DNA from: SELP01 sp035969385
Lineage (GTDB): Bacteria; Pseudomonadota; Alphaproteobacteria; Rhodobacterales; Rhodobacteraceae
Direction: 5' to 3'
DNA: 64,000 nucleotides
Assembly (NCBI RefSeq): GCF_035969385.1
Contig: NZ_JAYKKJ010000005.1
Coordinates: 1-64,000, forward strand
In this document: positions 1 through 8,852 of the stretch, in pieces
How the letters are laid out: the number at the start of each line of letters is the position of its first letter
How positions within the stretch are numbered: the first letter of the stretch is position 1
Program-made: the position numbers and the translations under genes
The notes under the pieces: model-generated
What the model saw: the letters and a program-made list of their open reading frames with translations, nothing else
What the model was told of the DNA's origin: nothing
Databases searched by the model: none

Positions 1-9
1 CCCAGCCAT
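1..9 (-). CDS. First codons of an unidentified gene running off the left edge
   Basis: On the minus strand an ATG lies at 9-7, preceded by a strong Shine-Dalgarno-like GGAGGATC. Only three codons (M-A-G) are inside the window, so no product can be named. The leader at 10-129 holds no gene. Its phrase AAAGTGGTCCACC resembles the end regions of some insertion sequences, so a transposase gene is possible, but this is a guess. Confidence 0.25.
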
Positions 10-129
10 CGCTGATCCTCCAATTTGCGGGACAAACTATCCCAGTTGGTGGACCACTTTCAGGGGGCTATTCCACCGGGACTTTGCTGCCGTTCATTCT
101 CAGCAGTCCAATATCCGCATTCACGGCTT

Positions 130-546
130 TTAATGCTCTCTGTCGCACAAGTTGTGGTCGGCCAATGATGCTAAAACGTAGCAGTCTTCGGAAACGCCTT
201 CGCCGTCGCAGCCCTTTGATATCCGGCTGAGTTCCTTTTCAAGTGTTCTAAGACGTTTGATCTTCGCGCGTACCTCTTCAAGTTGGGACGTGGCAATGTT
301 TGTTGCCGCCTCGCACGACCGATCCGGATGATCCTGCAATTCGATCAACGACGAAATCGCTTCAATCGAAAACCCAAGGTCACGCGCATGACGGATGAAG
401 CTCAGCCGCTCTAACCCAGCTTTGTCGTATCGCCGTTGGTTACCGGACGTGCGTTCTGCCTCGGCCAACAACCCCATTTCCTCATAGTACCGGATTGTCG
501 GGACCTTGACCTTTGTACGCTTTGAAAGCTCGCCGATAGAAAACAT
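130..546 (-). CDS. MerR-family metal-responsive transcriptional regulator (ZntR/CadR-like)
   Basis: A 138-residue regulator with an N-terminal MerR winged helix-turn-helix (starting MFSIGELSK, with the IRYYEEMGLL signature) followed by a long dimerisation helix. Cys78 at the start of the dimer helix and Cys113/Cys122 in the C-terminal loop match the divalent-metal-binding pattern of ZntR-type proteins rather than the copper type, which lacks the first Cys. A further Cys134 lies near the end. The ATG at 546 starts the conserved domain; in-frame upstream codons would run into the promoter. It is divergent from a cation exporter gene and almost certainly controls it through the dyad at 564-578. 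The inducing metal (Zn, Cd, Co or Pb) cannot be told from sequence. Confidence 0.9.
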   Translation of the reverse strand: MFSIGELSKRTKVKVPTIRYYEEMGLLAEAERTSGNQRRYDKAGLERLSFIRHARDLGFSIEAISSLIELQDHPDRSCEAATNIATSQLEEVRAKIKRLRTLEKELSRISKGCDGEGVSEDCYVLASLADHNLCDREH

Positions 547-557
547 GAAGAAACCTC

Positions 558-588
558 TTGAACCTCTAGTCACTAGAGACATTACACT
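558..588 (+). promoter_or_regulatory. MerR-type promoter and operator of the cation exporter
   Basis: A -35 element TTGAAC (558-563) and a -10 element TACACT (583-588) are separated by 19 bp, the elongated spacer typical of MerR-activated promoters. The spacer contains a perfect inverted repeat, CTCTAGT-C-ACTAGAG (564-578), which fits a MerR dimer site. The same region is the 5' flank of the regulator gene, so autorepression is likely. Confidence 0.88.
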
Positions 589-618
589 ATGAGCAAGCAA
601 AGATGAAAGAGGATTTCC

Positions 619-1254
619 ATGGCTGGTTGCTGCGGACATGATGGCAAGTTTGACGGCGTTTCAGATGATTACAAGGAGCGGCTGTGGATCGTCATTGCGC
701 TCAACGCCACGATGTTCTTTGTCGAGATGACGGCAGGCCATCTGGCCAAGTCCCAAGCGCTGCAAGCCGACGCCCTCGATTTTGCGGGTGATGCGTTGAC
801 CTACGGCATTTCGCTTGCAGTTATCGGGGCCTCACTCCGTGCGCGCACGAATGCGGCACTGTTCAAAGGCGTCAGCCTGCTTCTGATGGGCCTTTGGGTG
901 TTCGGGTCAACGGTCTATCGCGTCTTCTTTGTTGGCGTCCCTACGGCTGAGATCATGGGCGTTGTCGGCTTTCTTGCACTGCTCACCAATCTGGCAAGCG
1001 TATTGCTGTTGGTTCGCTACAAGGACGGTGATGCCAATGTCCGGTCGGTCTGGATGTGTTCGCGCAATGACGCGATTGGGAACGTGGCCGTAATGTTTGC
1101 AGCACTTGGTGTGTGGGGTACGGCGACCGGCTGGCCTGACCTGATCGTGGCAACCATCATGGCGGGATTGTTCCTGTCATCGGCCTTCCAGATCGTGCGC
1201 CAAGCCTTGGCGGAGCGGCGGGGAATCACCGACCATGAGCATGTGGGAGTATGA
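619..1254 (+). CDS. Cation diffusion facilitator family transporter
   Basis: An inner-membrane protein of 211 residues with about six hydrophobic segments. The CDF-type metal-site pattern is visible in the second membrane helix (QADALDFAGDAL) and again in the fifth (SRNDAIGNV). A Cys-Cys-Gly-His cluster at the N-terminus (MAGCCGHDG) may bind metal. It is shorter than two-domain CDF exporters and lacks most of the cytoplasmic C-terminal domain, as do other small CDFs found beside MerR genes. Expected role: efflux of a divalent transition metal with proton antiport. It is driven by the MerR-type promoter at 558-588 and overlaps the next gene by ATGA. Confidence 0.88.
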   Translation: MAGCCGHDGKFDGVSDDYKERLWIVIALNATMFFVEMTAGHLAKSQALQADALDFAGDALTYGISLAVIGASLRARTNAALFKGVSLLLMGLWVFGSTVYRVFFVGVPTAEIMGVVGFLALLTNLASVLLLVRYKDGDANVRSVWMCSRNDAIGNVAVMFAALGVWGTATGWPDLIVATIMAGLFLSSAFQIVRQALAERRGITDHEHVGV

Positions 1255-1802
1255 TGCAGACGGTCTTGATCATCATCGGCCTTGTAATCGCGTCAGCTAC
1301 GTTTGCCGCGATGCTTTGGTCCATCGCATATCCTGAACGCCGCCTTTGGCCGCCAAGGCGCTATACCATGACCACTCCTATCCTGGTTTGGGTTCCGACA
1401 TTCACCCTCTTTGGGATACTGATCGCCCTCGGAGTGATTGAATGGGGAAGCCTGCCAATCCCGACTTGGTTGCGGTTTGGCGTAGGCTTACCCCCGATTG
1501 TTGCCGGGAACGTAGTTGTCTGGTCAGAAGCCGCAAAGTTTGGTTTTGCCCAGACTGGCGGTGCAAAAGGATCGCTTCGCACAAGCGGTATGTACCGCTA
1601 CTCCCGGAATCCACAGTACGTGGCGGATATCGCAATGATTGTCGGATGGACCGTGCTTTGTGCGTCGCCCGGAGCAGCTCTGATCGGTTTTCTCGGAATA
1701 GCCGTACTAATCGCCGCGCCTTTTGCCGAGGAACCATGGCTCGAAAAACAATACGGATCCGCATTCGAGGACTACAGGGCAACGGTCCGACGGTTCCTGT
1801 AA
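1251..1802 (+). CDS. Isoprenylcysteine carboxyl methyltransferase-like (ICMT/PEMT family) membrane protein
   Basis: A 183-residue multi-pass membrane protein. The C-terminal half carries the ICMT/PEMT signature: a YRYSRNPQYVAD motif followed by the paired-acid motif EEPWLEKQYGSAFEDY, the SAM-binding and catalytic region of this family. The substrate is unknown; bacterial members may methylate lipids or small molecules. It begins at an ATGA overlap with the CDF gene (1251-1254), so it is translationally coupled and shares the MerR-controlled promoter. That context suggests a part in metal stress, though this is inference. Confidence 0.8.
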   Translation: MMQTVLIIIGLVIASATFAAMLWSIAYPERRLWPPRRYTMTTPILVWVPTFTLFGILIALGVIEWGSLPIPTWLRFGVGLPPIVAGNVVVWSEAAKFGFAQTGGAKGSLRTSGMYRYSRNPQYVADIAMIVGWTVLCASPGAALIGFLGIAVLIAAPFAEEPWLEKQYGSAFEDYRATVRRFL

Positions 1803-2131
1803 GCAAACGACCAAGTGCAAAAGCAGACCTTCGCTATGTTGCGGTATCTTTGTAGCTCTGGGCTCACTCCCGCCATTAGATTGGCCGCAGCATTTTCGCT
1901 TCATGGGCGCGCCATCACCGACACGCACGGCCCATTGCGGACTTCAAAGCTACCAAATGGATTCTGCAGTCGCAAACCACTTTCGGACATTCAATCTGGC
2001 CAGCTCCTGCTGTCTGCTCACAAACGTGGCAGGTTCGCATTGGTCAGGTATTGGGCCTCCACGATCAAACCGGTCCAGGTCATCTTGGTACAAGTCGAAG
2101 ATACAGACTCTCGCCATCTGTTGACCGCAGT
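1803..2131. other. Intergenic stretch between convergent genes, no gene supported
   Basis: These 329 bases separate the plus-strand methyltransferase gene from the minus-strand kinase gene. Short open frames exist on both strands but overlap each other, lack ribosome-binding sites and resemble nothing I recognise. No clear hairpin-plus-T-run terminator was seen. Confidence 0.5.
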
Positions 2132-3043
2132 TCATGCCACCGGACGTAGCTTCAAGCTGTCATATGCGCGTCGTAGCCCATCGAGGGTGCAGATTTCGCC
2201 GTCTGCCGTTTCGACTTTTGCACTGACTGCCTCTAGTGCCGACCGGTAGACTTGCACCAGCTTGTCGTGGCCAATCAGAACCGTTTTGGACTTCTCCCAA
2301 AATTCCCTTGCGCCGCCGATCTCAAGCCCCATCAGGATTCCTGATAGCTCAGATCGGCTTTGGGCGCGATCAAGACCTTCCAACAGTGCACTAGCTCGGA
2401 TGGAGAAAAGCTGGGAGGTCAGATGCTGCGGCGCGCTGAGCGTCTGCTTCAACGCTGCAATGAAGGAAGGGGCATTCCATCCTTCACCCGCGACGACATG
2501 GGAAAGGACCGAGTTTGTCGCCAAGAGATTGAAACATTCGCCCGTCATGAATGTCCGAAAGCTCTGGATACATCCGCCAGAGACGCGGACCCATTTGCTA
2601 TGCGTGCCGGGCAAACACAGCACCCCGTCAAAGTCAGGATGAGAGGCCAGATAGCCTGAAATCTGGGTTTCCTCACCCCGCATCACGTCTGAAGGCCGAG
2701 CCTGCATGACGCCTGTCAGAATACGGACACCAATGCGCGGGTCGCGGGTTTCCGGCTGCACCGCCTGACCCGGATGCAGCGGGTTACATGGTGCACAGAC
2801 GTAAGGAGCTTCAAGCCATCCCTGACGCGCGCCCGCCATGCCGCAGATGACAACCGGAGTCTGACGGTCGGACTCCAGTCTGTCACCAATCAGATCAAGA
2901 AGCGTGTGTTCGAACTGGCCTTTCTGAACGGAAGACACGCCAAGCGCTGCGGTTTGTCGAGCGATGATCCGGCCATCTGCCGCGATCATCCATGCACGCA
3001 GGTTTGTTGTTCCCCAATCAACGGCAACCCATTCAACCGACAT
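2132..3043 (-). CDS. dgoK: 2-keto-3-deoxygalactonate kinase
   Basis: A 303-residue sugar-acid kinase that phosphorylates 2-dehydro-3-deoxy-D-galactonate to its 6-phosphate in the DeLey-Doudoroff galactose pathway. The N-terminus has the ASKHA-fold phosphate-loop signature VDWGTTNLRAW, and motifs such as CGMAGARQGW and LPGTHSKWV are typical of DgoK. The ATG at 3043 (MSVEW) puts the conserved motif at residue 8 and overlaps the upstream gene by 11 bases, so it is the last gene of the operon. The partner aldolase (dgoA) is not in the window and must be encoded elsewhere. The kinase fits a locus that releases galactose from alpha-galactosides. Confidence 0.9.
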   Translation of the reverse strand: MSVEWVAVDWGTTNLRAWMIAADGRIIARQTAALGVSSVQKGQFEHTLLDLIGDRLESDRQTPVVICGMAGARQGWLEAPYVCAPCNPLHPGQAVQPETRDPRIGVRILTGVMQARPSDVMRGEETQISGYLASHPDFDGVLCLPGTHSKWVRVSGGCIQSFRTFMTGECFNLLATNSVLSHVVAGEGWNAPSFIAALKQTLSAPQHLTSQLFSIRASALLEGLDRAQSRSELSGILMGLEIGGAREFWEKSKTVLIGHDKLVQVYRSALEAVSAKVETADGEICTLDGLRRAYDSLKLRPVA

Positions 3044-4589
3044 GCGTTCGGTCCTCTTTAGGAAGAGTCTCGAGCCAAAGACGGTGTGGGAGCGCCTGCC
3101 GGGCAACCGAACTGGCCTGTTTCTCAAGGTGATCTGTCGTCGCGCGCGCGAAAGCTTGCAGGCGCCTATCCTGTGCCATCTGCGTTTTTGCGACCTTGCG
3201 GTTCAGCAATCCCAAACCGTCCAGAACCGGATAATGCAGCAGTTCTTCGACATGCGGCAGACCATCAAGGTCATTGCTGAAATCTGCGGCCTCGGGCATC
3301 CGTTGCTGCCAAATCTCCAGTTTCTCGCGGACTTTCGGCAGGATGAAGTCAGCTGCGACGTCACGCCAGAACGGGGAGTCATCGCGCTCCGAGACATAGT
3401 GCAGGTTGATGAAGTCGCGGAAATCGTCGACCTGTCCGGCAATTGCCGCATTGTAGCGCGACTGACCGTCGTGATCGGTGCCAGTCAGTGCACCAAGATG
3501 CCGCTGGCAGAAAAGCAAAAGCGCAACCACCGTTCCGTGGATTGAGGTTGCCTCAAGTGGTTCCAGAAAGCTTGACGCCAAGCCGAGCGCTAGAACGTTG
3601 CCGCGCCATGTTTCGGTCAGGCGGCCTGCACTGATTGGAATGTCTGCGCGCGGTGTGATCTTGTGCCCAAGTGCCGCTTCGATCTCGGCCTGTGCGGCAT
3701 CAGGTGTCGTATGGCGATCCGAGTAGACATACCCACAGCCTATGCGGCCCTGTGTCGGGATTTGCCACATCCAACCGGACTTTTGCGCCCAGGCATGCGT
3801 GTAGGTGGGGATCTCCTGATCCTCGGCAAGGTCGAGCCAGAACGGCATCGCACGGTTCACCGGCAATGCGTCGGCATAGCTGACCCAACCGGCACCCATC
3901 GCACTCTGAATCAGAGTGCGTCGGAATCCAGTGCAATCAATAAAGAAGTCTCCGGCGACTGTTTCGCCGCTATCTAGGGTTAGCGCGGTAATGTGGCCGG
4001 TGTCGGGGTCATGCACAGCACCCTCGACCAGCGCGTCAATTTGCGCAATGCCGGTCGCCTTGTCTCGCAGATAGGCCCCGACTTTCGCCTGGTCAAAATG
4101 GTAGGCGTGGTGAAACCTGCTCACAGCGACGCGGCGACCCGCGACATCTGCCACCGGTGCCTTGCCGTCCTTCATCAGCGCCGCAAAAACATGTGGCGAT
4201 GCAACAGACCGACCTGCAGCGACACAGAAAGTATCGATCCAAGACCCGCCACCCGGAATCTTGTCTGCCAAGGCATAGACGTCATCAATCGGCCCGTCAT
4301 AGCTGTGGCCAAGGCGTCGCCAGTCGCGATGCCGGATACCGTATTTGATCGTCGCGTCGGTCTTTGCCAAGAAGTCCTCTTCGTCGAATCCCAAGGACTG
4401 CAAGACGCCGCGAAAGACAGAGGTGGTGCCTTCGCCAACCCCGATTGTGGGCACTTTCGAGCTCTCGATCAGAGTGAGGGACAGCCGAAGGCCCTGCCGT
4501 GCGCTCTCTGCTTTCAGCAGATGTGCGGCGAGCCAGCCTGCTGTCCCGCCGCCTACAATCACCACATGCTTTTGCGGCAGACCGGTCAT
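3033..4589 (-). CDS. Tryptophan halogenase-family flavoprotein
   Basis: A 518-residue flavin-dependent protein. The FAD-binding motif GGGTAGW is at residues 13-19, the invariant lysine of halogenases at Lys82 (DATIK), the WxWxIP motif at Trp273-Pro278, and a glutamate in EPLEAT at Glu346, corresponding to the catalytic lysine/glutamate pair of PrnA-type enzymes. The start at 4589 gives an ATGA overlap with the upstream glycosidase gene. Family members also occur in carbohydrate-utilisation loci of Proteobacteria where no halogenated product is known, so tryptophan need not be the substrate. Placed between an alpha-galactosidase and a sugar-acid kinase, it may oxidise or halogenate a plant-derived compound; the true substrate is unknown. 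Confidence 0.85.
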   Translation of the reverse strand: MTGLPQKHVVIVGGGTAGWLAAHLLKAESARQGLRLSLTLIESSKVPTIGVGEGTTSVFRGVLQSLGFDEEDFLAKTDATIKYGIRHRDWRRLGHSYDGPIDDVYALADKIPGGGSWIDTFCVAAGRSVASPHVFAALMKDGKAPVADVAGRRVAVSRFHHAYHFDQAKVGAYLRDKATGIAQIDALVEGAVHDPDTGHITALTLDSGETVAGDFFIDCTGFRRTLIQSAMGAGWVSYADALPVNRAMPFWLDLAEDQEIPTYTHAWAQKSGWMWQIPTQGRIGCGYVYSDRHTTPDAAQAEIEAALGHKITPRADIPISAGRLTETWRGNVLALGLASSFLEPLEATSIHGTVVALLLFCQRHLGALTGTDHDGQSRYNAAIAGQVDDFRDFINLHYVSERDDSPFWRDVAADFILPKVREKLEIWQQRMPEAADFSNDLDGLPHVEELLHYPVLDGLGLLNRKVAKTQMAQDRRLQAFARATTDHLEKQASSVARQALPHRLWLETLPKEDRTHVG

Positions 4590-5959
4590 GCCACCCGCAT
4601 CGTCCGTGCGCCTGACAACCACGAGGGCAACCAATCGCCATGGGCCTCGATCAGGGCATCCACCAGCGACCAGATCTGGTCGAGGTCAAGCTCAGCACCC
4701 GTGTGTGGGTCCATCATGGCGGCGTGGTAGATATGCTCGCGATTTTCGGTCAGCAGCGCCTTCACCGTCAGTTCCTGCACGTTGATGTTGCTGCGCATGA
4801 TGGCAGTCAACTGCGGCGGCAGGTCAGCCACGCGCGTGGGCTGAATGCCGTTGCGGTCGACAAGGCAAGGCACTTCCACGGCACAACCCTCTGGCAGATC
4901 GGGGATATAGCCCGCATTCGCGATGTTGCCGTAGATCACGCTGGGCGTGCCGGTCCAGACCGAGTTCATGATCTCGGATGCATATTCGACCGAGTTCGGG
5001 ACATCGATCTTTTCGGAGTTCTTGAACTCTTCAAGGCGGTCCTGCCAGCTTGCGATCTGTTCCACGCAGCGCTTGGGGTACTCGTCCAGAGGGATGCCGA
5101 AGCGTTCGATAATGTCTTCGCGCCCTTTCTTGATGAACCACGGTACATATTCCGCAAAATGCTCGGAGCTTTCTGTGGCGAAGTAGCCCAGGCGCTTCAT
5201 CATCTCGTAGCGGACCTTGTTGGGGCAGCGGGGATTCCAGCTGCTTTCGGGTCGCGGGAATGTGCCGTTGGCGTAGCCCTGTTGCAGTTGCGGATAGAGG
5301 TCGCGGTAAGTGCCGTCCTCCATGATCTCTGCGAATTCGAGAAAGTAGGCCACGTGATTGATCCCGGCCGACCTGTAGCGGATCTTCTCCACTGGAAGTT
5401 TCAGGTCACTTGCCAGTTCGGCGGCCGTGTGCTGCACCGAGTGGCACAGACCGACCTGCTTAATCTTGGGATACTTCGCCGCGATGGCCCATGTGTTTAT
5501 TGCCATAGGGTTGACGTACTGCAGCAAGAGTGCGTCGGGGCAGACCGCCATCATATCTTCGCAGATTGACCACAGGTGGGGGACGGTCCGCAGGCCGCGC
5601 ATGATCCCGCCGATGCCCAGTGTGTCAGCAATCGTCTGACGCAATCCGAACTTTTTGGGAATTTCAAAGTCGGTGACGGTGCAAGGCTCAAACCCACCGA
5701 TCTGGAACGCCACGACCACGAAGTCGGCCCCTTCCAGAGCTTCACGCTGGTTGGTATGCAGCGAATGGGTTGCAGGAACATCCAGCGACATCACCAGCTT
5801 TTCAAAGACAATCTCGCTTTCTTTTAGCCGCGTCTGGTTAATGTCCATCAAGGCGACATGCGCACCCTTCAACGCTTCGCGTTGCAGGACGTCGCCAATG
5901 ATATTTGTCATAAACACGGTCGAGCCCGCGCCGATAAATGCAATCTTAGGTCCGCTCAT
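4586..5959 (-). CDS. GH4 alpha-galactosidase (MelA-like)
   Basis: A 457-residue glycoside hydrolase family 4 enzyme, expected to need NAD+ and Mn2+ and to cleave alpha-galactosides such as melibiose and raffinose in the cytoplasm. It has the dinucleotide-binding GAGST motif at residues 10-14, the metal-binding cysteine in CHSVQ and the metal-binding histidine in GINHVAYF, both characteristic of GH4. The pairing of CHSVQ with GINHxA favours MelA-type alpha-galactosidase over 6-phospho-glucosidases. The start at 5959 (MSGPK) has a purine-rich AGAAGAGAG site upstream. It is flanked by an ABC transporter and a galactonate-pathway kinase, supporting an alpha-galactoside catabolic role. Exact linkage specificity is inferred. 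Confidence 0.88.
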   Translation of the reverse strand: MSGPKIAFIGAGSTVFMTNIIGDVLQREALKGAHVALMDINQTRLKESEIVFEKLVMSLDVPATHSLHTNQREALEGADFVVVAFQIGGFEPCTVTDFEIPKKFGLRQTIADTLGIGGIMRGLRTVPHLWSICEDMMAVCPDALLLQYVNPMAINTWAIAAKYPKIKQVGLCHSVQHTAAELASDLKLPVEKIRYRSAGINHVAYFLEFAEIMEDGTYRDLYPQLQQGYANGTFPRPESSWNPRCPNKVRYEMMKRLGYFATESSEHFAEYVPWFIKKGREDIIERFGIPLDEYPKRCVEQIASWQDRLEEFKNSEKIDVPNSVEYASEIMNSVWTGTPSVIYGNIANAGYIPDLPEGCAVEVPCLVDRNGIQPTRVADLPPQLTAIMRSNINVQELTVKALLTENREHIYHAAMMDPHTGAELDLDQIWSLVDALIEAHGDWLPSWLSGARTMRVA

Positions 5960-6094
5960 GTGAACTCTCTTCTGATTGGGTGTGTTTCGTTTGATTTGCA
6001 GGGGTAGGACGCTGGCCAGCACATGCCGACCAGTGCCGGTTTGTTCGGAAATCGGGAAGGCATGCGATCCGATTGCGGTTCTTTGGCAGGGGCA

Positions 6095-7705
6095 TCATGC
6101 GACAACCTTGAAAGCCGCATCGACAAGTCGGCGGGTGTATTCCTTCTGCGGATTCTCGAGGACGCGGGAGGTGGGGCCGGTTTCGACGACATCGCCGTGC
6201 TGCATGACGATCACGTTGTGACACAGCGCTTTGACAACTTTCAGGTCATGGCTGATGAACATATAGCTCAGGTCGTGTTTGGCGCGCAGGTCGCGCAGCA
6301 GGTCGATAATCTGGGCTTGAATCGATAGATCGAGGGCCGATGTAGGCTCATCCAGGAGGATGAATTCGGGCTTCAGGACCAAAGCGCGTGCGATGGCAAG
6401 ACGCTGGCGCTGCCCGCCGGAGAACTCGTGCGGGAAACGCTGCATAGCGTCTCTGGGCATCTGCACGTCGTCAAGTGCCTGACCAATCATCTCTTCCCGT
6501 TCCGCCGCAGATCCGCCAATGCCATTGACGATCAGCCCCTCCTCCAGGATTTGCCGGACGATCATACGCGGGTTTAGCGACGAAAACGGGTCCTGAAACA
6601 CGACCTGTATGCGGGTGCGGAATGGTCGCATCTGTTTGCGCGACAACCCGTCGATGCGGGTCCCGTCAAAGGTGACTTGTCCGCCATTCGGTTCCAACAG
6701 CCGGATCATGGCCATGCCAAGGGTGGTCTTGCCCGACCCGCTTTCGCCAACAACACCCAGGGTTTCGCCACGCCGAATGGTGGCCGAAATGTCATTGACG
6801 GCGACAAGATCGGTGTATTTCCGGCTGAGCAGCCCGCCATGTGCGATGCGAAACGCGACACGCATGTCCTGCGACACCATCAGCGGTGGTGCATCCGGTT
6901 CAAGTGGATCAGGCCGGCCCTTTGGCTCGCTTGCGAGAAGGTGGCGGGTGTAGGGGTGCTGTGGATCGGCGAAGACCTCTGCGGTGTTTCCGCGCTCAAC
7001 AACCTCGCCGTAACGCATGACCACGATCTTGTCGGATGTCTTCTCGACGACGGTCAGGTCATGGGTGATGAGAACGACTGCCATGTTATGGGATTTCTGC
7101 AGGTCCTTCAGAAGCGACAGGATTTCTGCCTGAACCGTGACATCCAGCGCCGTTGTCGGCTCGTCCGCGATCAGCAGGTCAGGCTTGTTGGCAAGCGCCA
7201 TGGCAATCATCACCCGCTGCCTTTGGCCGCCGGACATTTCATGCGGGTATTGGCTCAGCCGGGCTTCGGGGTCCGGCAGGCGCACCTCTTCGAACAGCTT
7301 CAGGACCTCGGCCATCGCCTGTTTTTTCGGCATCGGGCGATGCACTTGAATGATCTCGGCAACCTGATCCCCGACACGGTAGATCGGGTTCAACGAGGTC
7401 AGCGGTTCCTGAAAGATCATGGAAATCCGATTGCCCCGGATTTCCTGCATCTGAACCTCTGACAGCTCTGAAAGGTCGATGCCGTCAAACCAGATCCGGC
7501 TCTCGGCCCCGACGCGGGCATTTTCGGCCAGCATAGACATGATGGCCCGCGCGGTGACGGATTTGCCTGACCCGCTTTCGCCGACAACCGCCAGGGTTTC
7601 GCCGCGCGCGACCTCGTAAGATACGCCACGTACCGCATTCACGGTGCCATGAACGGTACGGAAATCGACCACGACGTTTTCGATTTTCAGAAGTGGATCA
7701 GTCAT
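6095..7705 (-). CDS. ABC transporter, fused double ATP-binding protein (DppD-DppF type)
   Basis: A 536-residue protein with two complete nucleotide-binding domains, each with Walker A (GESGSGKS, GESGSGKT), an ABC signature (SGGQRQR in both) and Walker B. Each domain also has the C-terminal oligopeptide-transporter extension (ending HPYTRHL in the first). In Opp/Dpp systems these are usually two proteins; the fusion is common in alphaproteobacteria. It powers uptake through the two permeases encoded upstream. The start at 7705 overlaps the permease stop by 8 bases. In this setting the cargo is probably an alpha-galactoside rather than a peptide. Confidence 0.92.
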   Translation of the reverse strand: MTDPLLKIENVVVDFRTVHGTVNAVRGVSYEVARGETLAVVGESGSGKSVTARAIMSMLAENARVGAESRIWFDGIDLSELSEVQMQEIRGNRISMIFQEPLTSLNPIYRVGDQVAEIIQVHRPMPKKQAMAEVLKLFEEVRLPDPEARLSQYPHEMSGGQRQRVMIAMALANKPDLLIADEPTTALDVTVQAEILSLLKDLQKSHNMAVVLITHDLTVVEKTSDKIVVMRYGEVVERGNTAEVFADPQHPYTRHLLASEPKGRPDPLEPDAPPLMVSQDMRVAFRIAHGGLLSRKYTDLVAVNDISATIRRGETLGVVGESGSGKTTLGMAMIRLLEPNGGQVTFDGTRIDGLSRKQMRPFRTRIQVVFQDPFSSLNPRMIVRQILEEGLIVNGIGGSAAEREEMIGQALDDVQMPRDAMQRFPHEFSGGQRQRLAIARALVLKPEFILLDEPTSALDLSIQAQIIDLLRDLRAKHDLSYMFISHDLKVVKALCHNVIVMQHGDVVETGPTSRVLENPQKEYTRRLVDAAFKVVA

Positions 7706-8843
7706 TGGAATACGGGTCCATTGCATCGCGCAGCCCATCGCCGAAGGCGTTGAAGGCCAGAACAGAGATCACGATCATCCCCACCGGAGCCATCAACCAT
7801 GGGGCGGCTGCGAAGGATTGGAAGTCGCGCACCTGGTTCAGCATCGTGCCCCAGCTGACCATTGGCGCTTGTACGCCAACGCCGAGGAACGACAGGAAGC
7901 TTTCGAGCAAGATCACTTCGGGGAGTTGGTAGGTCGCCCAAACGATGATGTGCGACGATGTATTCGGCACGATATGACGCCCAATGATCCGCCGATCCGG
8001 GGCCCCGACCGCCACGGCCGCGCGGACATATTCCATCGACCGCAGGGAAATGACCTTGCCGCGCAGCTCCCGGCTCAGGTCTGCCCAACGCAGCAGAACA
8101 AGGATCGACGCAAACAGGATGAAGACGGTGACCGGATCCGCCCGCCGCGGCAGGATCGCCACCAGAGCAAGATAGAGCGGCAGGTCCGGGAAGGATTTCA
8201 CGAATTCCACGATCCGCTGCACCAGCATGTCGAAGCGTCCACCGAAATAGCCGGACGAGACCCCGACGATCGTCCCGATGACACAAGAGGCCGCCATGAC
8301 GAGAAAGCCCATCAAAAGGGTCACGCGCGTGCCTTCGACCATCCGCGAAAACACATCGCGGCCCAGCGAGTCCGTGCCCAGAAGATGAACGAACCCACCA
8401 TCACTGGTTCCGATCAGCCGGGTCTCGAATTCCATCCCCAGAAAGGTCCAGGGATCGCCCTGCACGAACAGTGCAAGATCGTGGCGAGCCTCCGGATCAG
8501 GCACGAAGGTGATCTCGAATGTGTTCGGGTCCATTTCCTCGGCATAGCCAAGGACATAGGGCCGGGTCAGCCCGCCTTCGGGGGCGATGATGCGTGGCAT
8601 CTGGGGCGGGCTGTAGATCGCCGCGCGGTCTTTGGTCTCTCCGTCATAGGGGGCGATGAAACCCGAAAAGACGGCCGTGACGACAATGAACAGACACCCG
8701 ATCAGCCCGACAAGGCCGTATCGGTTGCGCAGGAACCGGCGGCGCACCAGCTGCCAATAGGACAGGCCCGGGCCGGTTGCGGTTTCCGCGTTCATGGTCG
8801 CGCCATCGGGCGTGATTGTTGTCATGGGGGTTTTCTCGGTCAT
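7698..8843 (-). CDS. ABC transporter permease, OppC/DppC type
   Basis: A 381-residue inner-membrane protein with about six membrane segments. The N-terminal OppC-type region (RRRFLRNRYGLVGLIG) has its first membrane helix near residue 50. A large periplasmic insertion occupies about residues 70-170, before the LGTDSLGRDVFSR motif and the EAA-type loop (VGAPDRRIIGRHIVPN) that contacts the ATPase. The insertion is longer than in classical DppC and is typical of permeases paired with large family 5 binding proteins. It forms a heterodimer with the OppB-type permease, from which it is separated by only 9 bases. Confidence 0.92.
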   Translation of the reverse strand: MTEKTPMTTITPDGATMNAETATGPGLSYWQLVRRRFLRNRYGLVGLIGCLFIVVTAVFSGFIAPYDGETKDRAAIYSPPQMPRIIAPEGGLTRPYVLGYAEEMDPNTFEITFVPDPEARHDLALFVQGDPWTFLGMEFETRLIGTSDGGFVHLLGTDSLGRDVFSRMVEGTRVTLLMGFLVMAASCVIGTIVGVSSGYFGGRFDMLVQRIVEFVKSFPDLPLYLALVAILPRRADPVTVFILFASILVLLRWADLSRELRGKVISLRSMEYVRAAVAVGAPDRRIIGRHIVPNTSSHIIVWATYQLPEVILLESFLSFLGVGVQAPMVSWGTMLNQVRDFQSFAAAPWLMAPVGMIVISVLAFNAFGDGLRDAMDPYSND

Positions 8844-8852
8844 CGGGGCCCC

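Noticed and set aside
4640..5569. 309-codon plus-strand frame
   Set aside because: Antisense to the GH4 gene with all family motifs; shadow.
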